NCBI RefSeq assembly: GCF_910589235.1
Contig: NW_025813595.1
Coordinates: 4,712,001-4,776,000 of the forward strand
Length of the DNA stretch: 64,000 nucleotides
Direction of reading: 5' to 3'
Origin: Vespa crabro
Lineage: Eukaryota; Arthropoda; Insecta; Hymenoptera; Vespidae
The notes below the pieces were generated by a model that made no database searches, was not told the DNA's origin, and saw nothing but the letters and a program-made list of their open reading frames with translations. Made by a program: the position numbers and the translations under genes. Below are positions 44,401-58,048 of this stretch, piece by piece (the stretch's first letter is position 1; every line of letters starts with the position of its first letter).

Positions 44401-45520
44401 ATAATAATATTAATGAGAAGAATAACGATCATACCGATAATAACGGTAATAATAATAATAAATATAAATATAATATCGTTAGTAAGGATAGTAATAATAA
44501 TAATATTAATAATGACTATAATAATGATAACATTAATAACTATTAGGAGAAAAATAACGATAAAAATTATAACTATAAAATCGATAACAACGATAATAAC
44601 GGCAATATTAATAATAATAATATCGATTATATTGATAATAAAGATAAGAACGATTTTAATAATAACAATAATAACAATAATAACTATAATAACGATAGTA
44701 ATAATAATATATATATTGATATATATAGTAATATATGCTAAATATATAGATAGTGTTTATAAGGACGATATTAAATAAAAACGATAATAATGAAAATAAC
44801 GATAATAACGATAATAACGACAATAATATTAATAATAAAACGATAATAAAGACAATTTCGATTATAATAATAACGATAATAACACAATAGTTATAATAAT
44901 AATAACGATAATACCGATAATATCGAATAAAGTAATAACAATAAAATCGATAATAAACATAATAATAACAATAATAACAAAAATAACGAAAATTACGTGA
45001 ACAAAAATTATATTATGTACGGTAATAACGATAAGAAAGAGATTAACGGTAATAATGATAATAACGACAATAATAATAATAATAAGAATAATAACGATAA
45101 CTACATAAAGAACATAATAGTAATATTAATAATAATGAAAACATGGATAATAACGATAAAAACTATAATAATAATAATAATAATATTAAGATAGTAACTA
45201 TATGAACAATATTAACAATAATAACAATAATAAAGATAATTATAATACGATAATAACGATTACAGTAATAATAATAAATTTGATAGTAACAAAATTACGA
45301 TAATGGTGAAAATAATAATAATAATAAAAATAATAAAGATATTAACGTTAACAACGATACTAATGCTAATAACAATAATAATTACAATAATAATAACAAT
45401 AATAACGTTAATATCAATAATAATGAGAACTATAATAATGATAATAAAGTTAATAACATTAATATTAATAACAATAATAATGATAATAACGATAATAACA
45501 ATATTAATAATAATAACAAA
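41450..45520 (+). repeat. Block P, copy 2
   Basis: A direct partner of P1 over its whole length and of P3 over its right half. It begins ATGGTTAATTACGAAAATAA (about 41461; P1 at about 22282 differs by one base). Confidence 0.85.
44707..44780 (+). repeat. Triplet-breaking AT island in P2
   Basis: The third instance of the island, with GCTAAAT in place of GGATAAAT before the shared ATATATAGATAGTGTTTATA. Confidence 0.9.
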
Positions 45521-46300
45521 AATAAGGATAATCACGATGACAACGATAATAATAATAACAATAATAATGATACTACGTTAATAATCGTAGTAGTAATAAC
45601 AATAATATCGATAAGAACTATATTTACGGTAAAAATAGTATCGATAATAACGTTAATATCGATAATAATAATAACAATATTAACGATAATAACGATAAGA
45701 GTAATAATAGAAAGTGATAATAACGATAATATTGATAATAACGATAATAACAATACGATAATAACGACAAGACCAATAATAATAACAACGATAACAACGA
45801 TAATAATAATATTAACAATAATATCGATAACTACTATCATTCCAAAAATACAGTACTAACGATAATTACAATAATAACAGTAATAATTATAACAATAATG
45901 ACGATAATAACGATAATTACTATAATAATTATAATAACGATAATTATAACAATAATAACGATGGGAAAGATTATGAAGATAATAATAATAACAATTATTA
46001 CGGCAATAATAATAAGAATAATAACGATAATAACGATATTTGCGATAATAATAACAATAATAATAAAGATAATAACGATATTGACCATAATAACAATAAT
46101 TGTGATAATTACAATAATAATGATAAAGATAAAAACGATAAGTACAATTATAATAATGACGATAATAACGAAAAAAGTAATAATAATTATAACGATAAAA
46201 ACGATAATAATAATTAAAATATTATCGATAATATCGATAATAATAATAAAAATAACAACGATAATATCGATAATAAATGTTATATTATTAATAATAACGA
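45520..46300 (+). repeat. Satellite, no long-range partner traced
   Basis: Ordinary degenerate triplets, with no recognised anchor and no gene. Confidence 0.55.
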
Positions 46301-46920
46301 TAATAACGATAATAAGGATAGTAACTATAATAACAATGATATTAATATCGATAAAAACTATAAAATTAAAAACGCCTATTTTGATAACAACGAAAATAAT
46401 AATATTAATAATAAAGATAATTACGATAATAACGATAATAATTGTAGTAATAATAAAAATAATAACGATAATAACGTTAATAAGCAAAATAACGATTATA
46501 TTATTAACGATTATATTAATAATATCGATAATTGTATAACAATACTAATGATAATAACGATAATAATAATAATAATAACAATTATAACGAAATTAAGGAT
46601 AATAGCAATAATATTAATAACGATAATAACGGTAATAAAAATTATAATAATAACGATAAGAACGATAATAACAATAACAATAATATTGATAACAAAGGTA
46701 ATAACGATATTAACGCTAATAGCGATAATAATAAAACCATTATTGACGAAAATAAAGATAATAAATATAATTACGATAATAATAAGAATAATAACAGCAA
46801 AAATAACTATAATAACGATAATAACGACAAAAACGATCATAACAATAATAATAATAGTAATAATAACGATGATAACGGAATTAACTATACAATAATGTTA
46901 ATAATAATAATAATAATCAC
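46300..46920 (+). repeat. Block S, copy 1
   Basis: AGTAACTATAATAACAATGA (about 46320) matches about 55670. AATAATTGTAGTAATAATAA and AATAACGATAATAACGTTAA (about 46437-46480) match about 55841-55878. Confidence 0.65.
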
Positions 46921-47849
46921 AAAAATAACGATATTAACGATAACAGTAGTAGTAATACTAAAAATAATAACAATACTATCGATAATGAGGTTAACGGTAT
47001 TAATAATAACGATAATAATTACAATAATAATAACAATACTAACTATAAAAACGATAATAATAATAGTAATAGTAATAATAATAGCAATAGTAACGATAAT
47101 AAAGATAATTATAATAACAATAATAACAATAATAACGATAATAGCGATTACAATAATAACAATAATAACGTTAATAACGAAAATTACGATAATTTTGATA
47201 ATAACAATAATAATGATAACGATAATAACGAAATAGTAATCATAATAATTACGATTATAAAGATAATATCGATATTAATAATAATTATAATAATTAATAT
47301 AGTAACGATATAAACGATAAGAACAATAATATTAATAAAACCAATAAAGATAATAATGATAATAATAATAATAATAATAACAATAACAAGGATAATAACA
47401 ATAGTAATAATAAAAGACTATAATAATGATTATAAAGATAATGATAATAAAGATAATAAATATAATAATAAAAAAAATAATAACGATAATAATGATACAA
47501 ACGATAATAATAATAGTATCAATTAACATAATAACGATTATAACGATAAAAACGATAATAACGAAATTAACGATAATAATAATAACAATAATAACAATAA
47601 TAACCATAATAACGATTTTATAGTAATAAAAATAAATATAAAATCGATAATAAGGACAATAATAATAATATTACTAACGATAATAACGATAATATCGATA
47701 ATAATTATAACGAAAATAACGACAATAATAATAATAATATTAACGATAATAAAATTAATAATAATAATAAATATGATAACGATATTAACGATAATAACGC
47801 TAAAAATGATAATAATGGTTATAATAATAACAATAATAACAATATTAAC

Positions 47850-49750
47850 GATAATAACGATAATATCGGTATAATTATAATAATATAATAGATAATTGCG
47901 CTATTAGAAATAATAATAATAACAATAATAACGATAATGACGATAATAACGAAAATACTATTAGCCATAATAACGATAATAATAATAATAATAATAACGA
48001 TAATAACGATAATGACTTTAATAATAATAGTAGTAATAACAATAATAACGATAATAACAAAAATAACGATAGTAATAGTAACGATAATAACGTTAAAATC
48101 GAAAAAAGTAATAACAAAATAAACGATTATCACAATAATAATAATAATAAAAATAATAATAACGATAACATAGATAATAACGATATTAGTAATAACGATA
48201 TTTTCGGCAATAGTGCTAATAATAATAACGTTAATAACGATATTAACGATATCAATAATAACAATAATAACGATAACAATAATAATATTAATAACGATAA
48301 TTACATTAACAACGATAATAGTAAAAATGACGTTAATAGTAATAATCATAATAAAGATATTAGCGATAATATCAACAATAATAATAATAATAGTAACCAT
48401 AATAAAGATAATAAAAATAATAACTATAATATCGGAAATAACAATGAAAATAATAGTTATAATGGATATATTAAAGTTAGTAAGGATAATGATGATTATA
48501 ATATTAATAATAATAACGATAAATACGATAGTAGCGACAATATTATTAATAATATTAACGTTAATAGGTATAATTACTATATTAAAGTTAATAGTAATAA
48601 CAATAATAACGATAAAAACGATATTAACGATAATAACAATAATAATAATGATAATAAGGATAATAATAATAGCAATAATAACGATTTTTAATGTTAAGAA
48701 TGGTAATAATGATAACATTTATAACCATTATAACATTATCAACGATAATAATAATAATGACGATAATAATAATAATCATAATAAAGATATTAACAATAAC
48801 TTCAACAACAATAATTCTAATAATAATAATAATAATAATAATAGTAACCATAAGAACGATAATATCGATAATAACGATTATAATAATAACGATAGTAACG
48901 ATAATAAATATAATGTCGATAATAATATTAACGATAATATCGAAATTATTGATAATATTAACAACGATAATTTTGATAACAACTAAAATAAAATTAATAA
49001 AAATAACGATAATAACAATATTAACGATAATATTGATAATAACGATAATAACAAAAAAAATAGTATGAATAATTACATTAATAACAATAATAGGCATAAA
49101 AACGATTTTAACGAAAATAATAATAACGATAATAACAATAATATCGATAATATTAATATCAATATTTACGATAACTTCAATATAATTAATTGTAATAATA
49201 ACAATAGTAACGATCATAAAGATATTAGCGACTATAATAATAACGATAATATCGATATTAATAATATTAATATTAATGTTACTAACAATAATAATGTTAA
49301 GGATGTTTTTTATAGTAATAATAATAACGAATATAACGTTACTAACGATATTAAAGATAATAACGATAATAACGATAATAAATGGAACAGTAACAACGAT
49401 ATTAACGAAAATATTAATAACAATTGTAACGTTAACAACGATAATAAAAATAATAATAATAATAATAACGATAGTAGAGATAATAACAATAACAATAATT
49501 ACAATAATAGTGATAATAACGATTATAATAATAATATTAACGATAATATCAGTCATAATATTAATAGTAATTACATTAAAAACGATAATAACGATAATAA
49601 AGATAATAACAATAAAAATAATAATAATATTAATATCAATAATGACAATAATAACGTTAGTAACGATAATAACGATAATAGAAATAATAACCATAATAAC
49701 GGTAATAATAACATTATTACTAATTACAATAATAACGATAATAACGATAA
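47850..49750 (+). repeat. Block R, copy 3
   Basis: Contains every internal segment that R1 or R2 individually lacks, so it is the most complete R copy. ATCGGTATAATTATAATAAT is at 47865; GGCATAAAAACGATTTTAAC is at 49093. Confidence 0.85.
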
Positions 49751-51850
49751 TAATTATAATAATAATAAAGATAACATCTATATTAACAATAATAATGATA
49801 ATAACGATAATAGTGATAATATCGATAATAATAATAATAATTACAATAATAAAGATAATTACAATAATAATAAAAACAATAATAACGGTGAGAACGATAA
49901 TGAGGATAATAATAAAAACAATATAACTATATTACGATAACAACGTATAATAATAATAACGATATTAACGGAAAAAAACCATAATAATAACAATTATAAA
50001 GATACTAACGATTATAATGACAGTAACGATAATAATAATATTAATAACAATAATAACGATAATAACGTTATGATCAATAATAATATTAACAAAAGTATCT
50101 ATAACAATGATAATAACGATAATTATAATAGTTATATTTCTATAATAAGGATTATAACGAAAGAACGTCAATTATAGTAACAATAAAAACAAATAATAAT
50201 GATAATAATGATAGTAATAATATTAATAAGACCGATAATAATAATAATATCGATAATAATAGAAGTAATAATAACAAAAATAACAAAAATAACGATATTG
50301 ACGATAACAATAATAACGATAATAACGATAATATCGATAATTATAATAACGATAATGAAGACATTTCTAATAATAATTATAACGATAATAACGGTAATAA
50401 CGATAATAATAATAACAATTATAAAGATAATAACGAGAATAACGATAATAACGTTAATAACGACAATTATAATTACAATAACAATAAAAACGATAATATC
50501 GATATAATAATATCGATAATAACGATAAAAAGATAATCATAATAATATTATTGACGATAATAACGGTAATTACGCATAATGATAATTATGATAATAACAA
50601 TAGTAATAATTACAATAATAACGATGATATCGATTAAGACTATAATAGAAATAATATAATTAAATATATTGAGGATAATAACGATAACATCGATCATAAT
50701 AACAATAATATCGTTAATAAATTCAATAACGATAATAACAATAATTATATAACAATAATAAAGATAATAACGATAATAACAGTAAACATATTAATAATAA
50801 TAACAATATTAACAATAATATCGATAAAAACGATTTCAATGATAATAATTCAACGATAATAATAATAACAACGTTAACGATAATGTCGGTAATAATAATA
50901 ATAATAATAACGATAACAACGATAATAACGATAATAATAATTATAATAATAAAAAAAAATACTAATAATTAAAATAATTGCGATTATAATTATAATAACG
51001 ATAATAAAAAGAATATTAATGAAAATAATAATGATAATAACAATGGTAACGATAATAATAATAATAATAATAAGGATAACAACGCTATTACCGATAATAT
51101 AGATAATAATAATAATAATAGAAACAATAATAACGACAAAACGATAATAACTATAAACTAATATCGAAAATAGCGATAATAGTAATAATAATAATATCGA
51201 TAGTATCAATAATAACGAAAATAATTATATTAATATTAATAATAATAATTATAATTATAATAACAAAAATAACTGTAGTAATGATAATAACGTTAATAAC
51301 GTTAAAGACGATAAAAATTATAAAAATAATAACGTTAATAACGATAATAACGACAATAGTAATAATAATAATAACAACGATTATAACGATAATAACGATA
51401 TAAACAGTAGGAATAATAACAATAAAAACAATAATAACAATAATAACGATAATAACGATACTGCTAATAAAAATAATAATATTGCTTATAACGCTATAAA
51501 CGATAATTATGATAATAATAATAAAATCAATAAAGATAATAACGATAATAATTATTATAATAATAAGTATAATAACGAAAATAGTAATACAAACGATAAT
51601 AAAACTAATGATTATAACCATAATAACGATAAAAACGATAATAATAAAAACATTAATAACGATAATAAGGTTTATAACGATAATAATAATAATAATAAAA
51701 TTGATATTAACGACAATAATTATAATGACTATAATAATAATAACAAAAATAACTATTAAAACGGTTATAACAATAATAATAATAGTAATAATGACGATAA
51801 TAACGTTAATAACGATTAGTAATAATTATTATAACAATAGTTATAATAGC
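49750..51850 (+). repeat. Mixed satellite with one L-type word
   Basis: AATAAGGATTATAACGAAAG (about 50144) is an L-block anchor; the rest has no continuous partner that I traced. There is no gene. From about 51.6 kb it resembles the P block around 42.0-42.2 kb. Confidence 0.55.
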
Positions 51851-53300
51851 AATAAAAACGATTGTAACCATATGGAAGAAAATAATAATAATATTAATAA
51901 CAATATTAAGGATAATAGCGATAACATCAATAATAATAAAAACATAAATATTGATAATAACGATAATTTTAATTACAATATTAACAATAATAAAGATAAT
52001 AACAGTAAAAGTAATAACAATAATAACGATAGTAACCAAATGACGATAATAATAATAACAATTATAAAGATTATAACTAGAATAACGATATTAACGATAA
52101 CTACAATAACTATAATTAGCATAATGACAATAATAATAATGACAATAATATCGAAAACAACGATAAAGACGATATTAATAGTAATAAAAGTAAAGATAAT
52201 ATCGGTAAAGTGGATAATAATAATAATATTATATTCGATAATAACCATAATAAAAATAATAATAATAATAATAACGATAATGTCGCTAATAGTAACAACT
52301 ATAAATTGGATAATAATGATATTAATGAAAATAACAAAAATAATAATAGTACATATAACAATAATAACGATAAAAACAATAATAATAATAACATCAATAA
52401 CGATAATTACGATTATAACGATAGCAATAATCACAATAATGACGATAACAAACATGATAATGATAATAATAATAATAAAAATATTATCGATAATAAGGTT
52501 AATTACGAAAATAACGGTAATAAAGATAATAACAATAATAACGACAATAATAATAATAATAATAACGATACGAACGATAATAACGATAATAATAAATATA
52601 ATAATAATGATAATAACGTTATTAACGATAATATCAACAGTAATAATTACAATAAAAACGATAACCTATAATAATTATAATAACGATAATTATAAGAGCA
52701 ATAATTACTATAATAACGATATTACTATAATATTGCGGATAATAACGATAATTATTATAAAAATTAACAGTATTAATAACGATGATAAGGATAATAACGA
52801 TAACATCGTTAATAGTAATATCAATAATATCGAAAATAACTATAATAACGATAAGAATGAAAGGAATAATAATGATATTAGAGATAACAAATATAATAAC
52901 GATAGTAATAATGACAAATATAACGATAATAATTGTAATGATGATAACAATAATAACGACAATAACGATAATATCGATAATAATATTAACATTATTAACG
53001 TTCATATCGATAACAGTAATAATAATACTAACATGAATAACGATAATAACAATAATAATAATACTAACAGTAACAATAATAACGATAATAACTATAACAA
53101 CGATGATAATAATAACGATAATAATTTTAATCACGATAATAACGATACTAACGAAAATAACGACAATAATAATAATAAGAATAAATATAAAAACTATTAT
53201 AAGGATAATAAAGATAAAGATAATAACAATAAAACGATAACAACCAATAAGAACGATAATAGTAATCTTAATAAAAACGAAAATAAGGAAAATGACGATC
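51850..53300 (+). repeat. Block Q, copy 2
   Basis: A partner of Q1 by the anchors at 52200 and 52997. It also includes AAGGTTAATTACGAAAATAA (about 52495), a diverged form of the start of block P. Confidence 0.75.
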
Positions 53301-53305
53301 ACAAC

Positions 53306-53308
<3 letters not shown>

Positions 53309-53371
<63 letters not shown>
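53309..53371 (+). repeat. Pure (AAT)21 run, longest in the window
   Basis: Twenty-one uninterrupted AAT units, right of block Q2. It is read as an Asn run in the long open frame that covers this region, which explains that frame's appearance. Confidence 0.95.
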
Positions 53372-53374
<3 letters not shown>

Positions 53375-55400
53375 GACAGTAACGATATAAACGATAATAA
53401 CAATAATATCGGTAAGAATAAAACGATAATAACGATTACAGTAATAATAATAATATCGATAGTAACAAAAGTAAAGTTAATGACAATAAAGATAATAATA
53501 ATAATAACGATAAAAACGATATCAACGATGACAGCGATAATAATGATAATAACAATAATAATAACAATAATAACGATAAAAACAATTATAATGAGAACAT
53601 TAATATAGATAATAACGGTAATAGCTATAATAATAATAATAACATTATTAATGATAATAACAATAAAAACGATATCAAAACGATAATAAAAATATTTATA
53701 ATAGTAAAGAAAATAGAGATAATTACGATGAAAACGATCATAATAATAACAATCATAATGACAATAATGATAATAACGATAATAACGATAACAATAATAA
53801 TAATAATAACGATAATAACGATAATAACGATAATGACGATAACAATAATAACGATAATAACGATCGTAATAATATCGATAAAGACAAATTAGAAAACAAT
53901 GATAAAAATATTAACGATAATATCGATAATAACAATAATAATATTAACGTTAATGTCGATAATAATAATTAATATAATATTTATTATAACGATAATAACG
54001 ATAATAACGATAATAACGGTAATAATAATAGTAATAAAAAAAATAATATCAATAATAAGGATAGAAACGATAATAACAATAATAACAATAATAATAAATA
54101 CGTTAATATCGATAATAATAATAACAGTAATAACGATAACAACGATAATAACAATAACAATAATAACATCAATATCGTTAATAACTATAATAACAATGAT
54201 AACGATAATAATTATAAAAGTGATAGCAATGATAACGATATTTACAATAATAATAAAATTAATAATGTTAGAGATAATAACGATATTAACGATAATAATA
54301 ATAATGACGATAATAACGATAGAAACGATAATAATAATAATAACAATTAGGATAATAAACATAATAATAATAATAAAAATAACGATAATTACGATAATAA
54401 CAATAATAACGATAATCACGATAATAGCCATAATAATAATTCGATAATAACGATAATAATAATAATAATAATAACGGTTACAACGACAATAACGACAATA
54501 GCTATATTAATAATAACGAAAATAACTATAATAATTATAATAATAATATTGATCGTAACAATAATAACGATAATGATAATAATAATAGTAATAGTAATAA
54601 CAATTATAACGATAATAACTATAATAACGATAAAAATAATAAAATTAATAACGATACTTACTTTAATAACGAAAATAATTATTGTAATAATAACGATAAA
54701 AAAGATAAAAGCAATAATAATAATTACGATTATAACGTTAATAGCAACAATAGTAATTTTAATAATAACGACAATAACGATGATAATATGAACAATTATA
54801 ACGAAAATAGCGATTATAATGATTATAACTATTTTAAGAATATTAATAATATTAACGATAATAACGAAAATAAAGATAATAATAAAAGTAATAATATCAA
54901 TAATACCAATATTAACGATAATAACGATAATACCGATAATAATAATAATAATAATAACAATAATAATTATAACAATAATAACGACAATAAAGGGAACGAC
55001 GATAATAATAATAGTAATAATAACAATAATAAGGATAATAACGATAACATCGATAATAATAAATACAATAATTATGATAATAACTATAATAATCATGATA
55101 ATAATAATGATATCAACGATAATGAAGATGAAAACGATTATAATAATAATCATAATAACGATAATAACGATAATAGTAATAATAACTGTAACGATAATAA
55201 CGATAACGATAATATTGAAAACAACGGTAATAACGTTAATAACAATAATAATTATAACAATGAAAACGATAATAATGATAATAACGACAATGATAATGAC
55301 ACGATAAAGATATTATCTATAATAATAATAACGGTAATAATAATAATAATAATAACAATGATTACGATGATAATAATAACAATAATAATAATAATAACGA
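53371..55400 (+). repeat. Satellite, no long-range partner traced
   Basis: Ordinary triplets, with regular AACGATAAT 9-mers at 53.77-53.87 and 53.98-54.02 kb. No anchors and no gene. Confidence 0.55.
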
Positions 55401-56510
55401 TAATATCTATAATAACGTTACTAAAAATAACAATAATAATTATAATAACGATAATATCTATAATAACGATACTAAAAATAACAATAATAAATATAATATT
55501 AGAAATAACGATTACAACGATAATTAAAATTACATTAAAGATGATAATTATGATAATTGCGTTAATAATGAAAAGAATATAAACAATAACATTAATAATG
55601 AAAAAATTATAATAACAATAATAAAAATTAAAATAACGATAACAAACGATAAAAAGGAAAGTAACTATAATAACAATGATATTAATAACGTTAAAAACAA
55701 TAAAAAACTTAATAAAGATAATAATAGCAAGAGCAATAACAATAATAACGATAATAATAATAAAATTAATAACGCCAATTACGATACCAACGAAAATAAT
55801 AACATTAATAATAACTATAATTACAATAATAACGATAATAATTGTAGTAATAATAATAATAATAACGATAATAACGTTAATAACGGACACAACGATTATA
55901 ATATTAACGATAATATCAATAATATCGATAATAATAATAACACTACAAACGATAATAACGATAAAAATAATAATAATAACAATCATAACGAAATTTACGA
56001 TAATAACGATAATAACGATAAGAACGATAATAGCAATAATAGTAATATTGTTAACACTGATAATAACGATATTAACGATTTTAACGATTATAATAAAAAC
56101 TATATTATCGAAAATAAAGATAATAAAGGGAATAACGATAATAATAATAATAATAACAGCAATAATATCTATAATTACGATAATAACGATAATAACGGTC
56201 ATAACTGTAAAAATAATAGTAATAATAACGATGATGTCAACATTAATTATAGTAATGATATTAATAATAATAAAAATAACAAAAATAACGATACTAACGA
56301 CAATAATAGTAGTAATAATAAGAATAATATCAATAATAACGATAATGATGTTAGCGATAATAATATTAACGACAATGATTATAATAATAATAAAAATTCT
56401 AACGATATAAGCAATAATAATATTAGTAATAGTAATAATAATAGCAATAATAACGATAAAAAAGATAATTATAATAACAATAATAACGACCATAACGATA
56501 ATGGCGAATA
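55400..56510 (+). repeat. Block S, copy 2
   Basis: Right part pairs with 46.30-46.92 kb. At 55.39-55.50 kb, AACGATAATATCTATAATAA followed by CG(T/A)(T/A)ACTAAAAATAACAATA is duplicated in tandem, with starts about 54 bp apart. Confidence 0.65.
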
Positions 56511-58003
56511 ACAATAATAATAATAATAACGATAATAGCGATGATAAAGATAATAACGATAGTAATATTAATAATAATAACGAAAATAACGATTATAATG
56601 ACAATAACGTTAATAATGCTAATAATAAGAGCAATAATTACGATAAAACGATAATAATGTTAATAATATATGTAATAATTACAATATTAACAATAACAAA
56701 GATAATAAAAATAATAATAGTAGAAATAATAACAATAATAACAGTATTAACAATAATAACGATAATTACAATATTATACATAATAATAATAATAATATTA
56801 ACGATTATAACGGTAATAACGATAATGACATTAATAATAATAAAATTAATAACGATAATATGGATAGTAATAATAATAATAGTAGTAAAAATAATATCGA
56901 AAATAACGGTAATAACGATTACGAACATAATAATAATAATAATAAGATAATAGCGATATAAATGATAATAACGATGACAACGATTAAATAATAACAATAA
57001 TACCGATAATAATGGTAATAACGACATTAATTCTATAAATAATAATAATAATAATAATAGTAACGATAATAACGATAATAACGGTATTAATATAAATAAT
57101 GATAAATATAACAATAATAACAATAGTGATGAAAATAAAAATTTTAATAATAACGATAATTTCAATAATAGTGATAATAATAATAACGATAATAACGATA
57201 AAATTATAATATCAATAATAATAATAATATTATAATTAACAATAATAACGATAACAAAGATAATAGTGATAAAAATATTAATAATAAAATAGAAAATAAG
57301 GATAAAACGATGACAACGATAATTATAATAGCAATATTAACGATAATAACGATAATAACGATTATACGGATTATAACAATAACAATAATGAGAATAATAA
57401 CGATAATAATGATATTAACTATAATAACGATTACAGCAATAATATCGATAATAATAATAACGATAATACCGATAATAAAGAAAATTACAATAATAATAAT
57501 AGTAATAAAAGAGATGATAAAAATAATAACGCTTGTAATGATTATAACGATAATAATATTACTAATTTTAAAATAAATAACGTTAATAACGATAATTACT
57601 TTAATAGAAATAATAATAATAATATTAACGATGTTTGCAATATTAATGACAGTAAGGATAATAATAGTGGTAACAACTATAGTAATAACAGTAATAATGA
57701 TAATAACAATAATAAGGATAATAATAATAACGATAATAACGATAGTAGTAATGATATTATCGATAGTAACAATAATGACGATAATAACGAAAATAACGAT
57801 AATAACGATAATAATAATTTTAAAAATATTGTTATAAACGATAATAACAATAATAATAATAATAGTAATAATAATGAAAACGATAATAACAATAATTACG
57901 ATATTAATAATGATAATAATAACAATAAAAAAGATAATAACGGAAATAATAATAATAATAATAATAATAACAATAATAAATATGATAATGACAATAATAT
58001 TAC

Positions 58004-58048
<45 letters not shown>

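Noticed and set aside
51509..53608. 699-codon open frame on + (Ile/Thr-rich then Asn/Asp-rich)
   Set aside because: Composition is fully explained by AAT/AAC/GAT triplets in two phases. It changes phase several times, has no domain or start context, and includes a pure (AAT)21 run.
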